Assembly: GCF_000277795.1 (NCBI RefSeq) | Contig: NC_018149.1 | Coordinates: 586,229 to 650,228 of the forward strand | Length of the DNA: 64,000 nucleotides | Direction: 5' to 3' | Source: Mycoplasma wenyonii str. Massachusetts | GTDB lineage: Bacteria; Bacillota_I; Bacilli_A; Mycoplasmatales; Mycoplasmoidaceae | Part shown: positions 54,875 through 64,000 of the stretch, one piece after another | Numbering within the stretch: the stretch's first letter is position 1 | Layout: every line of letters starts with the position of its first letter | The notes under the pieces: model-generated | Told to the model about the DNA's origin: nothing | What the model saw: the letters and a program-made list of their open reading frames with translations, nothing else | The model's database searches: none | Program-made: the position numbers and the translations under genes

Positions 54875-56539
54875 TTAGATGTGAGAGATAACTGAGAGTA
54901 CTGCTGGTTTCTTGTGTAGGTAAGAGTCTAAGGTATTATAGATAGACTTTCTAACTGCTTGTTTAAGAGTCTTATTGTCTATCTCTAAATTATGTTGAAG
55001 ATATTTGGAAATATCTATATTTAGTTGGTATCTGATCTTGCTTATAACTTCCTCTGTTTTTTGAAAGTCATTAGCAAATACATTTAAGAGCTCTATGTGT
55101 GGAACTTTAATACCATTCTTTTTGGTGTTATTTCTCAGAGTTACTAGAACTACTCCACTTTGAGAGAGTAATCTCTTCTCAAATAAAGTCATCTTATTTA
55201 GCTCTAGAGAAGATTGTTTTCCTATATAAGTCTCTGAAACAGCCTGATCAGTAATATCTATATTCTTTCTATTAATAGTTATTAATTGACCATTCTCAAG
55301 AAAATAGACTTTTTGAGTATTCATTACATTCTCTAAGGCTTTTAAGAAAGCTACATAGTCTTTATAGAAGCCGTTGACTGGTACTACATGAAAGGGAGAG
55401 AGACAGTTAATTAACAACATAATATCTTCTGCTCCAGCTAAATAAGGTTGAAGAGTATTTGGTTGTTTTAAGACTTCTCCACCATTATCTGCTAACTCAT
55501 TAATTATTGAGATTTCTTCTATCTCTCTCTCAATGTATGTATGAGTCATAAACATAATGACATCATCTTGTTTTAGACTGAAGTTCTTTACTGAACCTCT
55601 GTGAATCTCTCTTAGATTTGAGTAAAGGGTGTTGTGATCTCCTGTAATAACTACTAATTGTGGTTTGTCTGGAGCTGAAGAGAGCTCACTAACTTTTATA
55701 GCTAGTGAGTGATTTTCTAGCTTGTTTTGAGTAATGAAACTATTAAATAATGTAGCTAGTTCATTAGGATAAATAGCTAATTGATATTTATATATATGAG
55801 CTATTTTGCTCATATTGAAGAGTGTGTCTCAACTATCTGAATAGCTTGCAATTATTAATCTGGTTGTGATTCTCGAAACTAATTTCTTTAGGAATGAAAA
55901 GTTGTCTGCTTGTTTAAGTGCAAAAGAAGAAACAGTTGAACAAGACTGCATTCCAACTATAAGAAGAGAGATCTTTCCCTTTAGGTTTTTATAGAGTCAG
56001 TCAAGCTGGCTCTCTCTGCAGGGAATATTCTCTGAGGCAATGAGAAATTCATCTACAAAAACTACATAGTCTGATTGAGAGAACTTAAAGGCTCAAGCAA
56101 GAGAGTGAGGTAAAGAAGAAGCTACTTTAATCGGAATAGCCTTACAGTCCCCAGAGATTGTATGTTCACTAACTAGATCTAGTGGAATTATGTTTGCATT
56201 TACTTTTTTATTACTCTTACTTTCAAACTCCCTCAAGAAAGACTCAATAATTGACTTACCAAAGGAATTGGTGTAAATAGGGAGATTTGGAAAGAGTTCT
56301 AGTAAATAGGGAATGGAAGAGATATTCAAGGGTCTTGGGGAGGAAATAAATAACCCTTTAAGTTTTCTTGCGCTAGTGGTTAAGAATTGATAGTCTGGAA
56401 TAATCTCTTCAATGTCATATAAGTTGGTATTTACACAACTACCTCCAGCATTTAATAGAAGTATTTCTCCCCCGCACTCCAATACCCCACAATATCTAAA
56501 TCTTTCATCTTGACCCCCTAGAGAGTAATACTTAATCAT
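54875..56539 (-). CDS. RNase J paralog lacking the metal-binding motif
   Basis: The 554-residue protein starts at ATG 56539 and overlaps the serS stop. It has the RNase J plan: a beta-lactamase fold opening with YYSLGGQDE, IPDYQFL and LKGLFI, then IPYLLELFPNLPIY, a beta-CASP region and a C-terminal domain. At the site of the HGHEDH motif it reads SSPRPLN (about 66-72), and the GDFKFD motif is also lost (VVFVDEF). It cannot hold the catalytic metals of an active RNase J. It may be a structural partner of a true RNase J encoded elsewhere. Confidence 0.75.
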
Positions 56540-57780
56540 TAGCGAGTGAGTTTTTCTATCTTCCCTGAACCATAATACTTAACTAATGCCTCAGGAATAA
56601 CTATCTCTCTATCGGGAGTTTGATAGTTTTCTATTAGGGTTGCAAATAATCTATCTATTGCTAAACAAGAGCCATTTAGTATATGCACATACTTTGCCTT
56701 CTCTCTAGTACTTAATATATCTTGTTTATATCTAATTTTCCCCCTAATAGCTTGAAAGTCTCTGGTGTTAGATAGAGAAGAGATCTCTCTATATATATTT
56801 TCAGAGGGCATTCAGACCTCAAAATCAAAAGTTTTTGAAGAAGAAAAAGACATCTCTGCTCTAGAAAGTAATAGCTTTCTATAAGGTAATTTAAGAGTCT
56901 TTAATAACTCTTCTATAACTGTAGAGAGATATTCTTGAGCTTGTTCAGATTCTTCAGCTTTAGTTAACATCACTATTTCAGTCTTACAGAACTGATAAAG
57001 CCTTATTAAACCCTTAGATTCAACCCCAGCTCCAACCTTTTCAGCCCTAAAACAGTTAGTATTGGCACATACTTTTATTGGTAGTGAGTCTTCTGAAAGT
57101 ATTTGATCTCTAAATAAATTCACTAACTGAACCTCTGCGGTTGGAGAAAGATATTTATTAACTGTCTCTAAATGAAATAAAGTATCTGAGAATTTGGGTA
57201 GTTGTGAGGTACAAATTAAAGACTCTGGGTTGATCAGTACTGGAAGATATTTTCTCTTAAAACCATAACTCTCTGCTCAATCTAAAGTAAAAGAGATTAG
57301 AGCTCTAAGTAATTTCTCTCCTCTCTCAGAATAAATAACAAAACCACTACCAGAACAGCTAACTGCAGCTTTGAACTCTATAAGCTTTAACTCTTGCGCT
57401 AACTCTAAATAAGAGCTTCAGCTCTTATTTGACTCTATCTCTCCTCAAGTACTAATTATTTGATCTGACTCAGGAACACATTCATCAGGTATTGCGGGAA
57501 GAGTTAGATAAAGAGAGTCAAATCTCTCTTTACTTGTCTTATATTCCTGTTCTAGTTGATTTAGCTCAGTCTTTAGTTGAATAATTGAATCTTTGTGTAT
57601 TGCCCCTTCTTTAGATAGGAGATTCTTTTGATTTCTTAGTTGATCTATTTTTTGCTTTAGTTCAACTAACTTACTGTCTAACTCTTTGATTAATTGAAGT
57701 TTCTCCAGATCATTCTCTCTACCTTTATATCTCTTTACTAATTCCTCAAACTCTTCTCTGAATCACTTAAGAGAAAGCAT
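56539..57780 (-). CDS. serS: Seryl-tRNA synthetase
   Basis: The 413-residue class II synthetase has an N-terminal coiled-coil arm and the motif 2 region (LIRLYQFCKTEIV) with the RAEKVGAG segment. Motif 3 appears as NGSCLAIDRLFATLIENYQ. It starts at ATG 57780, sharing bases with the ftsH stop, and ends sharing a base with the RNase J-like gene. There are several TGA Trp codons. Confidence 0.93.
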
Positions 57781-60110
57781 TAAAGAAAGAAGATATCAGG
57801 AGTTGTTTGTTTATTTTCTTTCTTAACTCTTGCTTTTTCTTCTTCCGCTTCTTTAGGTATTCTCTTGTATTTGTGAATGAATTCAATTTGAGCTCTATCA
57901 ATAGTTTCAAGTAGAAGAAGAGTTTCAACTATTAATAAGAACTCTACCTTATTAGCTTCTAGCAACTTCTTTGCATTTTCATATTGAGTACTAATAATTT
58001 CTTGAACTTCCTTGTCAATTATCTCTGCATATTTTTCAGAGTAATTGTTTTTGTAAGGATTTTCACCCTCTTCTGAAGGGATATATTGAACCATTCCAGC
58101 AGAGTCAGTCATACCAAATTTAAGTACTATATTTCTAGCTATTTGAGTAGCTTTATATAGATCATTTGAGGCTCCAGTGCTTATATTTTGAACTCCAAAG
58201 AAGATCTCTTCAGCAGCTCTACCTGCTAGCATAGTCAAGATTGAGGATAGTAGTTGTGACTTAGTACTAATTGTTCTTTCTTGTACTTTAGGTACTGAGA
58301 GAACATATCCTGCTGCTTGACCTCTAGGAATAATAGTTATTTTTTCAACTATCTCTCCATCTTCTGTGTACATTCCTGCAATAGCATGTCCAGCTTCATG
58401 GTAGGCAATTTGCTTCTTTTCTGAGAAGGAGATCTTTCTTCCCTTCTTGGCTGGTCCAGCCATTACTCTATCTATCGCTTCATCTATCTCTTTAGTAGAA
58501 ATAACTTTTTTATTTACCCTAACAGCTAATAAGGCAGCTTCATTTAATACATTCTCTAGCTGAGCCCCAGAAAAACCTGGAGTTTTTCTTGCTATTTCTT
58601 CTAGATTGACCTTATTAGATAGGTTTTTGTTTTTAGCGTGAAGAGTTAAGATCTCTCTTCTTTCAGCTATATCTGGTAGGTTTATCTGAATATGTCTGTC
58701 AAATCTACCAGGTCTTAATACAGCTTGATCAATACTATCTAGTCTGTTTGTAGCTGCAATAATGATTATTCCGGCATGTGTATTGAATCCATCCATCTCA
58801 CTTAATAGTTGGTTAATGGTTTGTTCATTACCTTGAATATTGAACTTACCACCTCTTTTTCCCGCTAAAGCATCTATTTCATCAATGAAGATAATGCAAG
58901 GAGCTAATTTCTTTGCTTTTTCAAATAGTTCTCTAACTCTTTTTGCTCCAACTCCCACAAACATATCATCAAAGCTTGCACCTGATGCTTCTAGGAATGG
59001 AACATTAGACTCCCCAGAAACTGCTTTAGCTAAGAGAGTTTTTCCTGTTCCTGGTGGACCATAGAGTATTACACCCTTAGGTATTCTTGCTCCCATAGCA
59101 GAATATTTCTTTGGTCTCTTAAGGAAGTCAACTATTTCTTCTAGTTCTTCCTTTTCTTCTTTAATACCTGCTACATCTTTGAAGGTTATGTCTGACTTGT
59201 GTGTCTTACTTACTGATCTTCCAATTCCGAAAATAGAACCTTTTCCGCCATAAACACCTAATTGACCTTTCATTGTCGCTCTAGCCATAAATACAAAAAC
59301 CATTAAATACAGAAGTGTTGGGAGAAGAGAGAAGAATACTCTAGTTGGTGTTAGTCTATTTGGGTCTTGTGTATTTATAGTTGCTGCATCAACCAGCTGC
59401 ATGAATTTACAACAGCAACATTTTTTGCCATCTGAGGATGTGCAACAAGCGCCGTTTGATCCTTTACAGCAACAACATTCTTCTTTTTTCTTATCGCAAC
59501 AGCAACATCCATTCCCCCCCTCGCAACACTTTTCTCCATTCTTAGGGCATTTGGATAGATAACAAGGATTTCCTTTCTGACCAATAAATCTATATTGATA
59601 AATAGACCCTTGACAGTCTGCTCCATTTTTTTGACAAGGATGAATACTTCTAGCTACATTGAAAGCGACATATCCATTACCATTATTTTTTTTCTTAGCA
59701 AAGATAGTAAAAATGCTTTCTCCTTGATGGTTCTGTGATAGCTCTGAATAAGCTCCATCTAGCTCTAGCTCTAGCTCTGAACCATTGCCATTTTCTTCTG
59801 GCTTTATCTTCAGAACTTCCCCATTCCCACTCTTACAATCCGTTCCACATAAACTAAATTTCTTAAGGTAATGAGGCTTCCCGTACAAGAATGCAAAGTA
59901 AATCAATAAGAAAAGAAGGGCAATAAAGAGTATCTTGATCATTCTGCTTTTCTTTTTTGGATCAACATTTCCAGTAGGTAAAGCAGATCTTCATCTCTCA
60001 AATCTACTTGTGCCACATTCATCTGAATCATCTGGTTCATAAGGTATCTCCCCATCTTCTGTTAATAATCTAGGTAAAAAGTTGAATCAAAGAAGTAATT
60101 TTCAAAACAT
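57780..60110 (-). CDS. ftsH: Membrane AAA protease FtsH with Cys-rich exterior domain
   Basis: The 776-residue protein starts at ATG 60110; an internal ATG at 59942 would give 720 residues. A cytosolic-looking N-terminal extension of about 56 residues precedes the first helix. The loop between the two helices is outside the cell and carries 18 Cys within 52 residues (about 183-234), in CC and CCCC groups. After the second helix come Walker A GPPGTGKT (351-358), FIDEIDALA, the SRH arginines in RPGRFDRH, and the zinc protease site HEAGH (571-575). It degrades membrane proteins. The Cys-rich loop is not a normal FtsH feature. Confidence 0.93.
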
Positions 60111-60157
60111 TTTTGGGTTATAAAAAACTACTTGGCAGAACTAATTTTTGTTTTTCA

Positions 60158-60182
60158 AAGCCCCTTTCCATAAGGGCTTTAA
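60158..60182. terminator. Possible hairpin upstream of ftsH
   Basis: AAAGCCC and GGGCTTT pair with a short loop and one bulge in the gap between the divergent ftsH and dnaB-like genes, followed on the plus strand by a T run. It could be a terminator or a 5' leader structure. Evidence is weak. Confidence 0.3.
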
Positions 60183-60265
60183 GGAGTTTTTTTAAATTTT
60201 TTATTTAATTAGAATTTCTTCAGAAGACTTTTCAGGGGCTATAAAAATCTAATGAAAGTAATTTA

Positions 60266-61408
60266 ATTTCAATCATTACTGACTATTCAATTTCAACCGA
60301 AAAGTTTATTCAGATTAAGTTAGAACCAACTGAATTTAATTGAATCTCTTTCTACCAGTTCTATTCCTTTGTTCTTTCTAAAAAGAGTCTAATACTCTTC
60401 CCTTATTTATACTCACAAGCTCGTATAAATGAACTTAATTCTTCAAAAAGATATAGTCTTACTAACTTACTGCAAGCTTTAGAACTAGATTACTCAGAAT
60501 TCAGAGAATTAATCTCCGAACTAGAGAGTCAAAAACTAATTTCTATCTTCTCTGAAAATACAGAAGAATTATTAACACTTAAATTAAGCTCTCCAGAGCC
60601 CCTTAAAGAACTAATTAAGTTAGAAAGTCTTACTAATCAATTACCACCTTTCAAGCAAGCAGAATTTAAATATGGTTTTGAAAAATACCAAGATGCAACT
60701 GAGCTAACTTTCTCTAAAAATACAGACTCTCCTCAAGACCCTCTTTCAACTCTTAATTCAGATCAAAAGAGTCTATATTGATCTTTTTATGATGAGCTCT
60801 ACAAAACCGTTGAGAAAGAGCTGTCTGTCTCTCCAACCATTATTGAATTAATAGAACAATATCTAGAGAGTGAACAACTAAGTTCAGCTAGATTAATTGA
60901 GTTAGCTGCTCTTTCCCTGAGAGTTAATGAAACTAATAAGTACTATCTCTCTATCTCAGAACTCTCTAACTTAATTAATGAAGAGTTAGGTATTAATCAA
61001 AAAGAATTTAAGTGAGAAGAGTATCATTCTTTCTGACAAAACTTACATACTAAAAAAGATAAAAGAGCTTTAAAAAAAGAATTTAAAGCTCTATTCTGTG
61101 ATTACTCTGAAATAACCTTTTATCTCAAACTAACTAAGAAAAAACAAGCTCCTGCAAAGTTAGAACAGTGAATACAAGATTGTCACAAAAAACACATTGA
61201 AAAGTTAATTATTAATGGTATGTTGTCTTTTGTCTACTCCCTACTCAAAAAGATTCCTATTAACTATCTAATAAAAATGAGTGACAGTCTTGTTAATGAT
61301 GGAATAAATACTATAGATGAATTCTTAAACCATCTAAAGAGTTTTGCAAAACATGAACTTAAGAATAAGAATAGATTTAAGGTGCTTAATGAAGAACTTA
61401 CAAGATAG
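60266..61408 (+). CDS. DnaB/DnaD-like replication initiation protein
   Basis: The protein has about 380 residues. No ATG, GTG or TTG is available at the 5' end; ATT 60266, ATC 60272 or ATT 60275 is the start. The N-terminal winged-helix region has the pattern of Firmicutes DnaB (WISFYQFYSF, then YLYSQARINEL, LLQALELDYSEF, and LESQKLI). A C-terminal helical domain follows (about 310-380). In Bacillus this family loads the replicative helicase at oriC. It lies 2.5 kb from rpmH, close to where oriC is expected. The family call rests on pattern only. Confidence 0.65.
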
Positions 61409-62180
61409 ATAACTCTTTTAGAGTCTTAAAGAGAATTAGTATTTCTTCTGGATTTAACTCACTAATTCTTGTATTCTTTGTTAATAACTTATTTTCTAAA
61501 AGAGATTCTTTCATTTCTTCTTCTAACTCTTCAAATATAGGATTATTCAGTAAAACCTTTCTGGGTCTAGAAAAACAACTCTTTACAAATACTGAATAAT
61601 CTTTTAATGCTTGATCACTAGGTTGATATTTCTTTTTTAGAGAGAGAAAGATAGAGTCGACATTTGGTTTAGGAAAAAAATTAAGTCTTCCAATAACAAA
61701 TAACTTCTTAATCTCACAAAAGGTTTGAAATAATACTGATAAAGAAGAATATTGTTTAGAGTTACAAGATGCATTTACAGTCTCAAAAAACTCTTTTTGA
61801 ACAGTAAAGTAAGCTTCTTTAAAGTGTTCTAACTCTAAGAACTTAAAGAATATTTGAGTACTTATATAGTAGGGAATATTTCCAAATAACAATATCTCTT
61901 TACTATCAGTATTTAGTTCTTCTACTAAAAGCTTTAAGAAGTCTTTATTAACTATCTTTGAGTCTGGGAACTTAGTAATTAGATAGGATGAGAGCTTAGA
62001 GTCTAACTCTATTCCTATATATTCTTTATTTGTTCTAACTAGATATTGAGTTATTTGACCACAACCAGGTCCAATCTCAACTATAGTTTTGTAGTCAGTT
62101 CTATTTATAGTCTCAGCTATTCTTTTCTGAATATTCTTATTCTTTAAGAAGTACTGAGCTAAGTTCTTTTTATTTTTGAT
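61398..62180 (-). CDS. rsmA: 16S rRNA dimethyladenosine transferase
   Basis: The 260-residue enzyme dimethylates two adenines of the 16S 3' hairpin. It has KKNLAQYFLKN, the SAM motif EIGPGCGQIT, the catalytic GNIPYYIST, and FFPKPNVDSIF. The only whole-length start is ATC 62180, just after a TAA. Its end overlaps the convergent replication gene by 11 bp. Confidence 0.92.
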   Translation of the reverse strand: MKNKKNLAQYFLKNKNIQKRIAETINRTDYKTIVEIGPGCGQITQYLVRTNKEYIGIELDSKLSSYLITKFPDSKIVNKDFLKLLVEELNTDSKEILLFGNIPYYISTQIFFKFLELEHFKEAYFTVQKEFFETVNASCNSKQYSSLSVLFQTFCEIKKLFVIGRLNFFPKPNVDSIFLSLKKKYQPSDQALKDYSVFVKSCFSRPRKVLLNNPIFEELEEEMKESLLENKLLTKNTRISELNPEEILILFKTLKELSIL

Positions 62181-62183
62181 TGT

Positions 62184-63386
62184 TTAAATACCTAATACTC
62201 TTAGTTTTCTAGTTAGTGAACTATCTTGTGGTTTTCACTTCTTAAGTATTAAGTGAATACAGTAATTAGAAAAGATATTTAGTAAAGAGTTAAAGAAATA
62301 GTAGATAGCTAGACTAGTAGACCAAAAGAATGAAAATAACATAAACATAACAGTCATAATATTTTGTATCTTCTTACTACTTCCTAAATTAACATTTCTG
62401 AAACTTAAGTTACTGTCTGCAGTATAGTCTGGAAATCTTCTCTTCATTAACATAGTTGGAAATCTTTGATTGAAGTAGTTAACTGGAATAATAATTAAAC
62501 ACATTATTAGATACATTCAACCTAAACTCAAAAATTCTGAAAAGATTATATGAGCTGGTGTATTAGATAAAGGCATTACTCCAAATAACTTAGCTGACTT
62601 AACTGGTCTAGTAATTGTCATTAATCTAAAGACAATTAGAAAGATTGGAGTATTAATAAAGAAATTTTCTAGTGGTGCTAAAGGTTTTAACTTATGTTTT
62701 TTGTTGTACTTATTAATTTCTTGTTGTCTTAACATACTTAACTGTCTTCAGTCTTCACTACCTTTACCAGTACTTTCATACTTTGCATTTATTAATGCAA
62801 TATTTCTTTTATGTCTTTGTTGTTTATCTGAGTAATACTGAGCTCTTAAGGTAGTTAGAAATACTATAGATTTCATAATTACTAACACAACAAGAATGGC
62901 AAATATGACATTGAAACCCATTTTGTCGGTAACACTATCTTTTGTTCCCATAAATTTTCAAATTAGTCAGAGAAAGGCTCTAGAAAAGGGATAAACAAAT
63001 CACATAATGAAAGGTCCAAATCCACCAGAAGAATCAACTAAAGGTCAATAAGCTCAAGGATTAGGAGTTCAAGGTAAGGTATCGTACCTTAAATCTCCAG
63101 TTTTATCTTTTCCAATAACTGAATAACCAGCTTCTAGTCCTACTCCAACCTCCCTAGAATAAGAAACATAAGAAGTAAATAGAGATTGAAAGAAAGATCA
63201 AGAGATCATTAGAAAGCTGAAAGAATAAACACATATCTTTAATCACTTAAAAAGTTGTTTTAGATAGAACTTGTAATTGTTTTTGTTTTCTTTATCTACT
63301 GAACTAAAAGTGAATAATTTCTTATTCTTTTGTGTATCTGTTGGTTTAAATAATCAATCTAAGTTGAACTTGAACTCTAAGAACAT
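62184..63386 (-). CDS. yidC: Membrane insertase YidC
   Basis: The 400-residue insertase works with or without SecYEG. It has an N-terminal helix, an exterior loop, then the core helices starting near GFNVIFAILVVLVIMKS, LKPLAPLENFF, and the final helices with IIIPVNYFNQRFP. It starts at ATG 63386, overlapping the rnpA stop. The rpmH-rnpA-yidC order is conserved beside oriC. Confidence 0.92.
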
Positions 63387-63751
63387 CTAGAAAGAAAAAT
63401 AGAATATATCTTTTCTATTTCTTTTTTTAATTCTTGAAAGTTAACCTTTCTACCTTTGTAATTAGAGTGAAAGAAGTTAGTAAATAAAAAGATAGATAAG
63501 GTTTTAGGAAATTTATCTAATTGATAAGAAGAGTTAAGAGATCAAATAACTCTTTTTAGATAATTTCTATCTACTGCTCTCTTTCATTTTTTTTTAGGTA
63601 TTATTACTCCTATCTTTATATTCTTTAACTTAGTTAGAGAAGTTATATTAGCAACATAGTAAAAGATTAAGTTCTGAGTTTTAATTCTTGATCTATTATT
63701 GAAAACAGTCTCGAACTCTTTTTTCTTAAGTAATCTATATTTCTTTTTCAA
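63377..63751 (-). CDS. rnpA: Ribonuclease P protein component
   Basis: The 124-residue protein subunit of RNase P starts at TTG 63751, inside the end of rpmH. It has the KKKEFETVF opening, KIGVIIPKK and the RNR-like helix (KRAVDRNYLKRVIW). Length and neighbours are normal. Confidence 0.92.
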
Positions 63752-63756
63752 TTAAG

Positions 63757-63900
63757 TTAGACATCTGAAACAGTTAGTCTTACTCTACCTTTTGATCTTC
63801 TAGCTTTTATAACATTTCTACCTGTTCTAGAAGACATTCTATTTAAGAAACCATGAACCCTTAATCTCTTTCTTTTTTTTGGTTGATAAGTTCTCTTCAT
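63757..63900 (-). CDS. rpmH: Ribosomal protein L34
   Basis: This is a 47-residue basic protein: [18 protein letters not shown] and then the [12 protein letters not shown] end. It starts at ATG 63900 and is the first gene of the rpmH-rnpA-yidC group. The 100 bp upstream, at the window edge, is AT-rich and non-coding. Confidence 0.95.
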   Translation of the reverse strand: MKRTYQPKKRKRLRVHGFLNRMSSRTGRNVIKARRSKGRVRLTVSDV

Positions 63901-64000
63901 TTACTTAAATAAGGTTGAGATCACTTAATAATTTACTTTAAACTATTTGTCACAATTATCTTTATCTAACTTAATTACCTATCTAGAAGAAAGTAAGAAA

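Noticed and set aside
59514..59520. C7 tract in ftsH as a phase switch
   Set aside because: It is in frame and encodes part of the Gly-rich Cys region; ftsH is likely essential.
60158..60182. Hairpin as a riboswitch for ftsH
   Set aside because: The stem is short and bulged with no recognised aptamer; kept only as a weak terminator or leader structure.
63901..64000. Replication origin with DnaA boxes upstream of rpmH
   Set aside because: The gene order makes oriC nearby likely, but the best box-like site (TTGTCACAA, 63947) does not match well and no cluster is seen.

Overview
This window is about 64 kb of an AT-rich mollicute chromosome. UGA must be read as tryptophan: recA, metG, pgk, topA, serS, dnaX and many other genes are broken by in-frame TGA under the standard code and become full length under translation table 4. 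Only release factor RF1 (prfA) is seen. The gene content suggests a hemotropic Mycoplasma (M. suis, M. wenyonii or M. haemofelis-like). Supporting features are very compact operons, glycolysis genes with a glucose PTS and HPr kinase, and lineage-specific paralog arrays. The species is an inference that I cannot settle without searching.

Layout. (1) 1-7,400 is accessory DNA. It holds one family of anchored surface-like proteins (family C), an 881-bp perfect inverted repeat, a 1,089-bp tandem repeat of almost three copies, and a two-gene restriction endonuclease of NgoFVII type. (2) 7,400-30,600 is mostly housekeeping: tmk, recA, metG, ftsY, hprK, pgk, gap, a cysteine desulfurase, smpB, rnr, secG, rpmG, eight tRNAs, nfo, a SufU-like scaffold and a 58-residue Cys/His-rich protein. 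It continues with a peptidase-C39 ABC transporter, a membrane protein pair, ptsG, a YqeK-type HD hydrolase and a large lipoprotein. (3) 30,600-42,350 is a second accessory island. Two alternating surface-protein families (A and B) are arranged A-B-A on the minus strand and B-A-B on the plus strand. They flank a second copy of the split endonuclease, a family C gene, a single-anchor protein and a second membrane protein pair. (4) 42,350-64,000 is housekeeping again: ymdB, prmC, prfA, rpmE, dnaX, a 1,194-residue surface protein, upp, topA, a degenerate RNase J, serS, ftsH, a DnaB-like replication protein, rsmA, yidC, rnpA and rpmH. The last order is typical of the side of oriC opposite dnaA.

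How it works together. The housekeeping genes are packed with 1-50 bp overlaps (TAATG junctions), and starts are very often TTG, GTG, ATT or ATC. The accessory islands look like antigenic-variation loci. Five genes carry an eight-base G tract near the 5' end. In three of them the reading frame is out by one at this length, and one more G would restore it. The endonuclease copies sit divergently next to such genes, with no methyltransferase in the window.

A second theme is cysteine. Cys-rich insertions occur in the outward-facing part of FtsH, in the glucose PTS permease and in the giant surface protein. The 58-residue protein with 19 Cys and 10 His lies directly upstream of the Fe-S scaffold gene.
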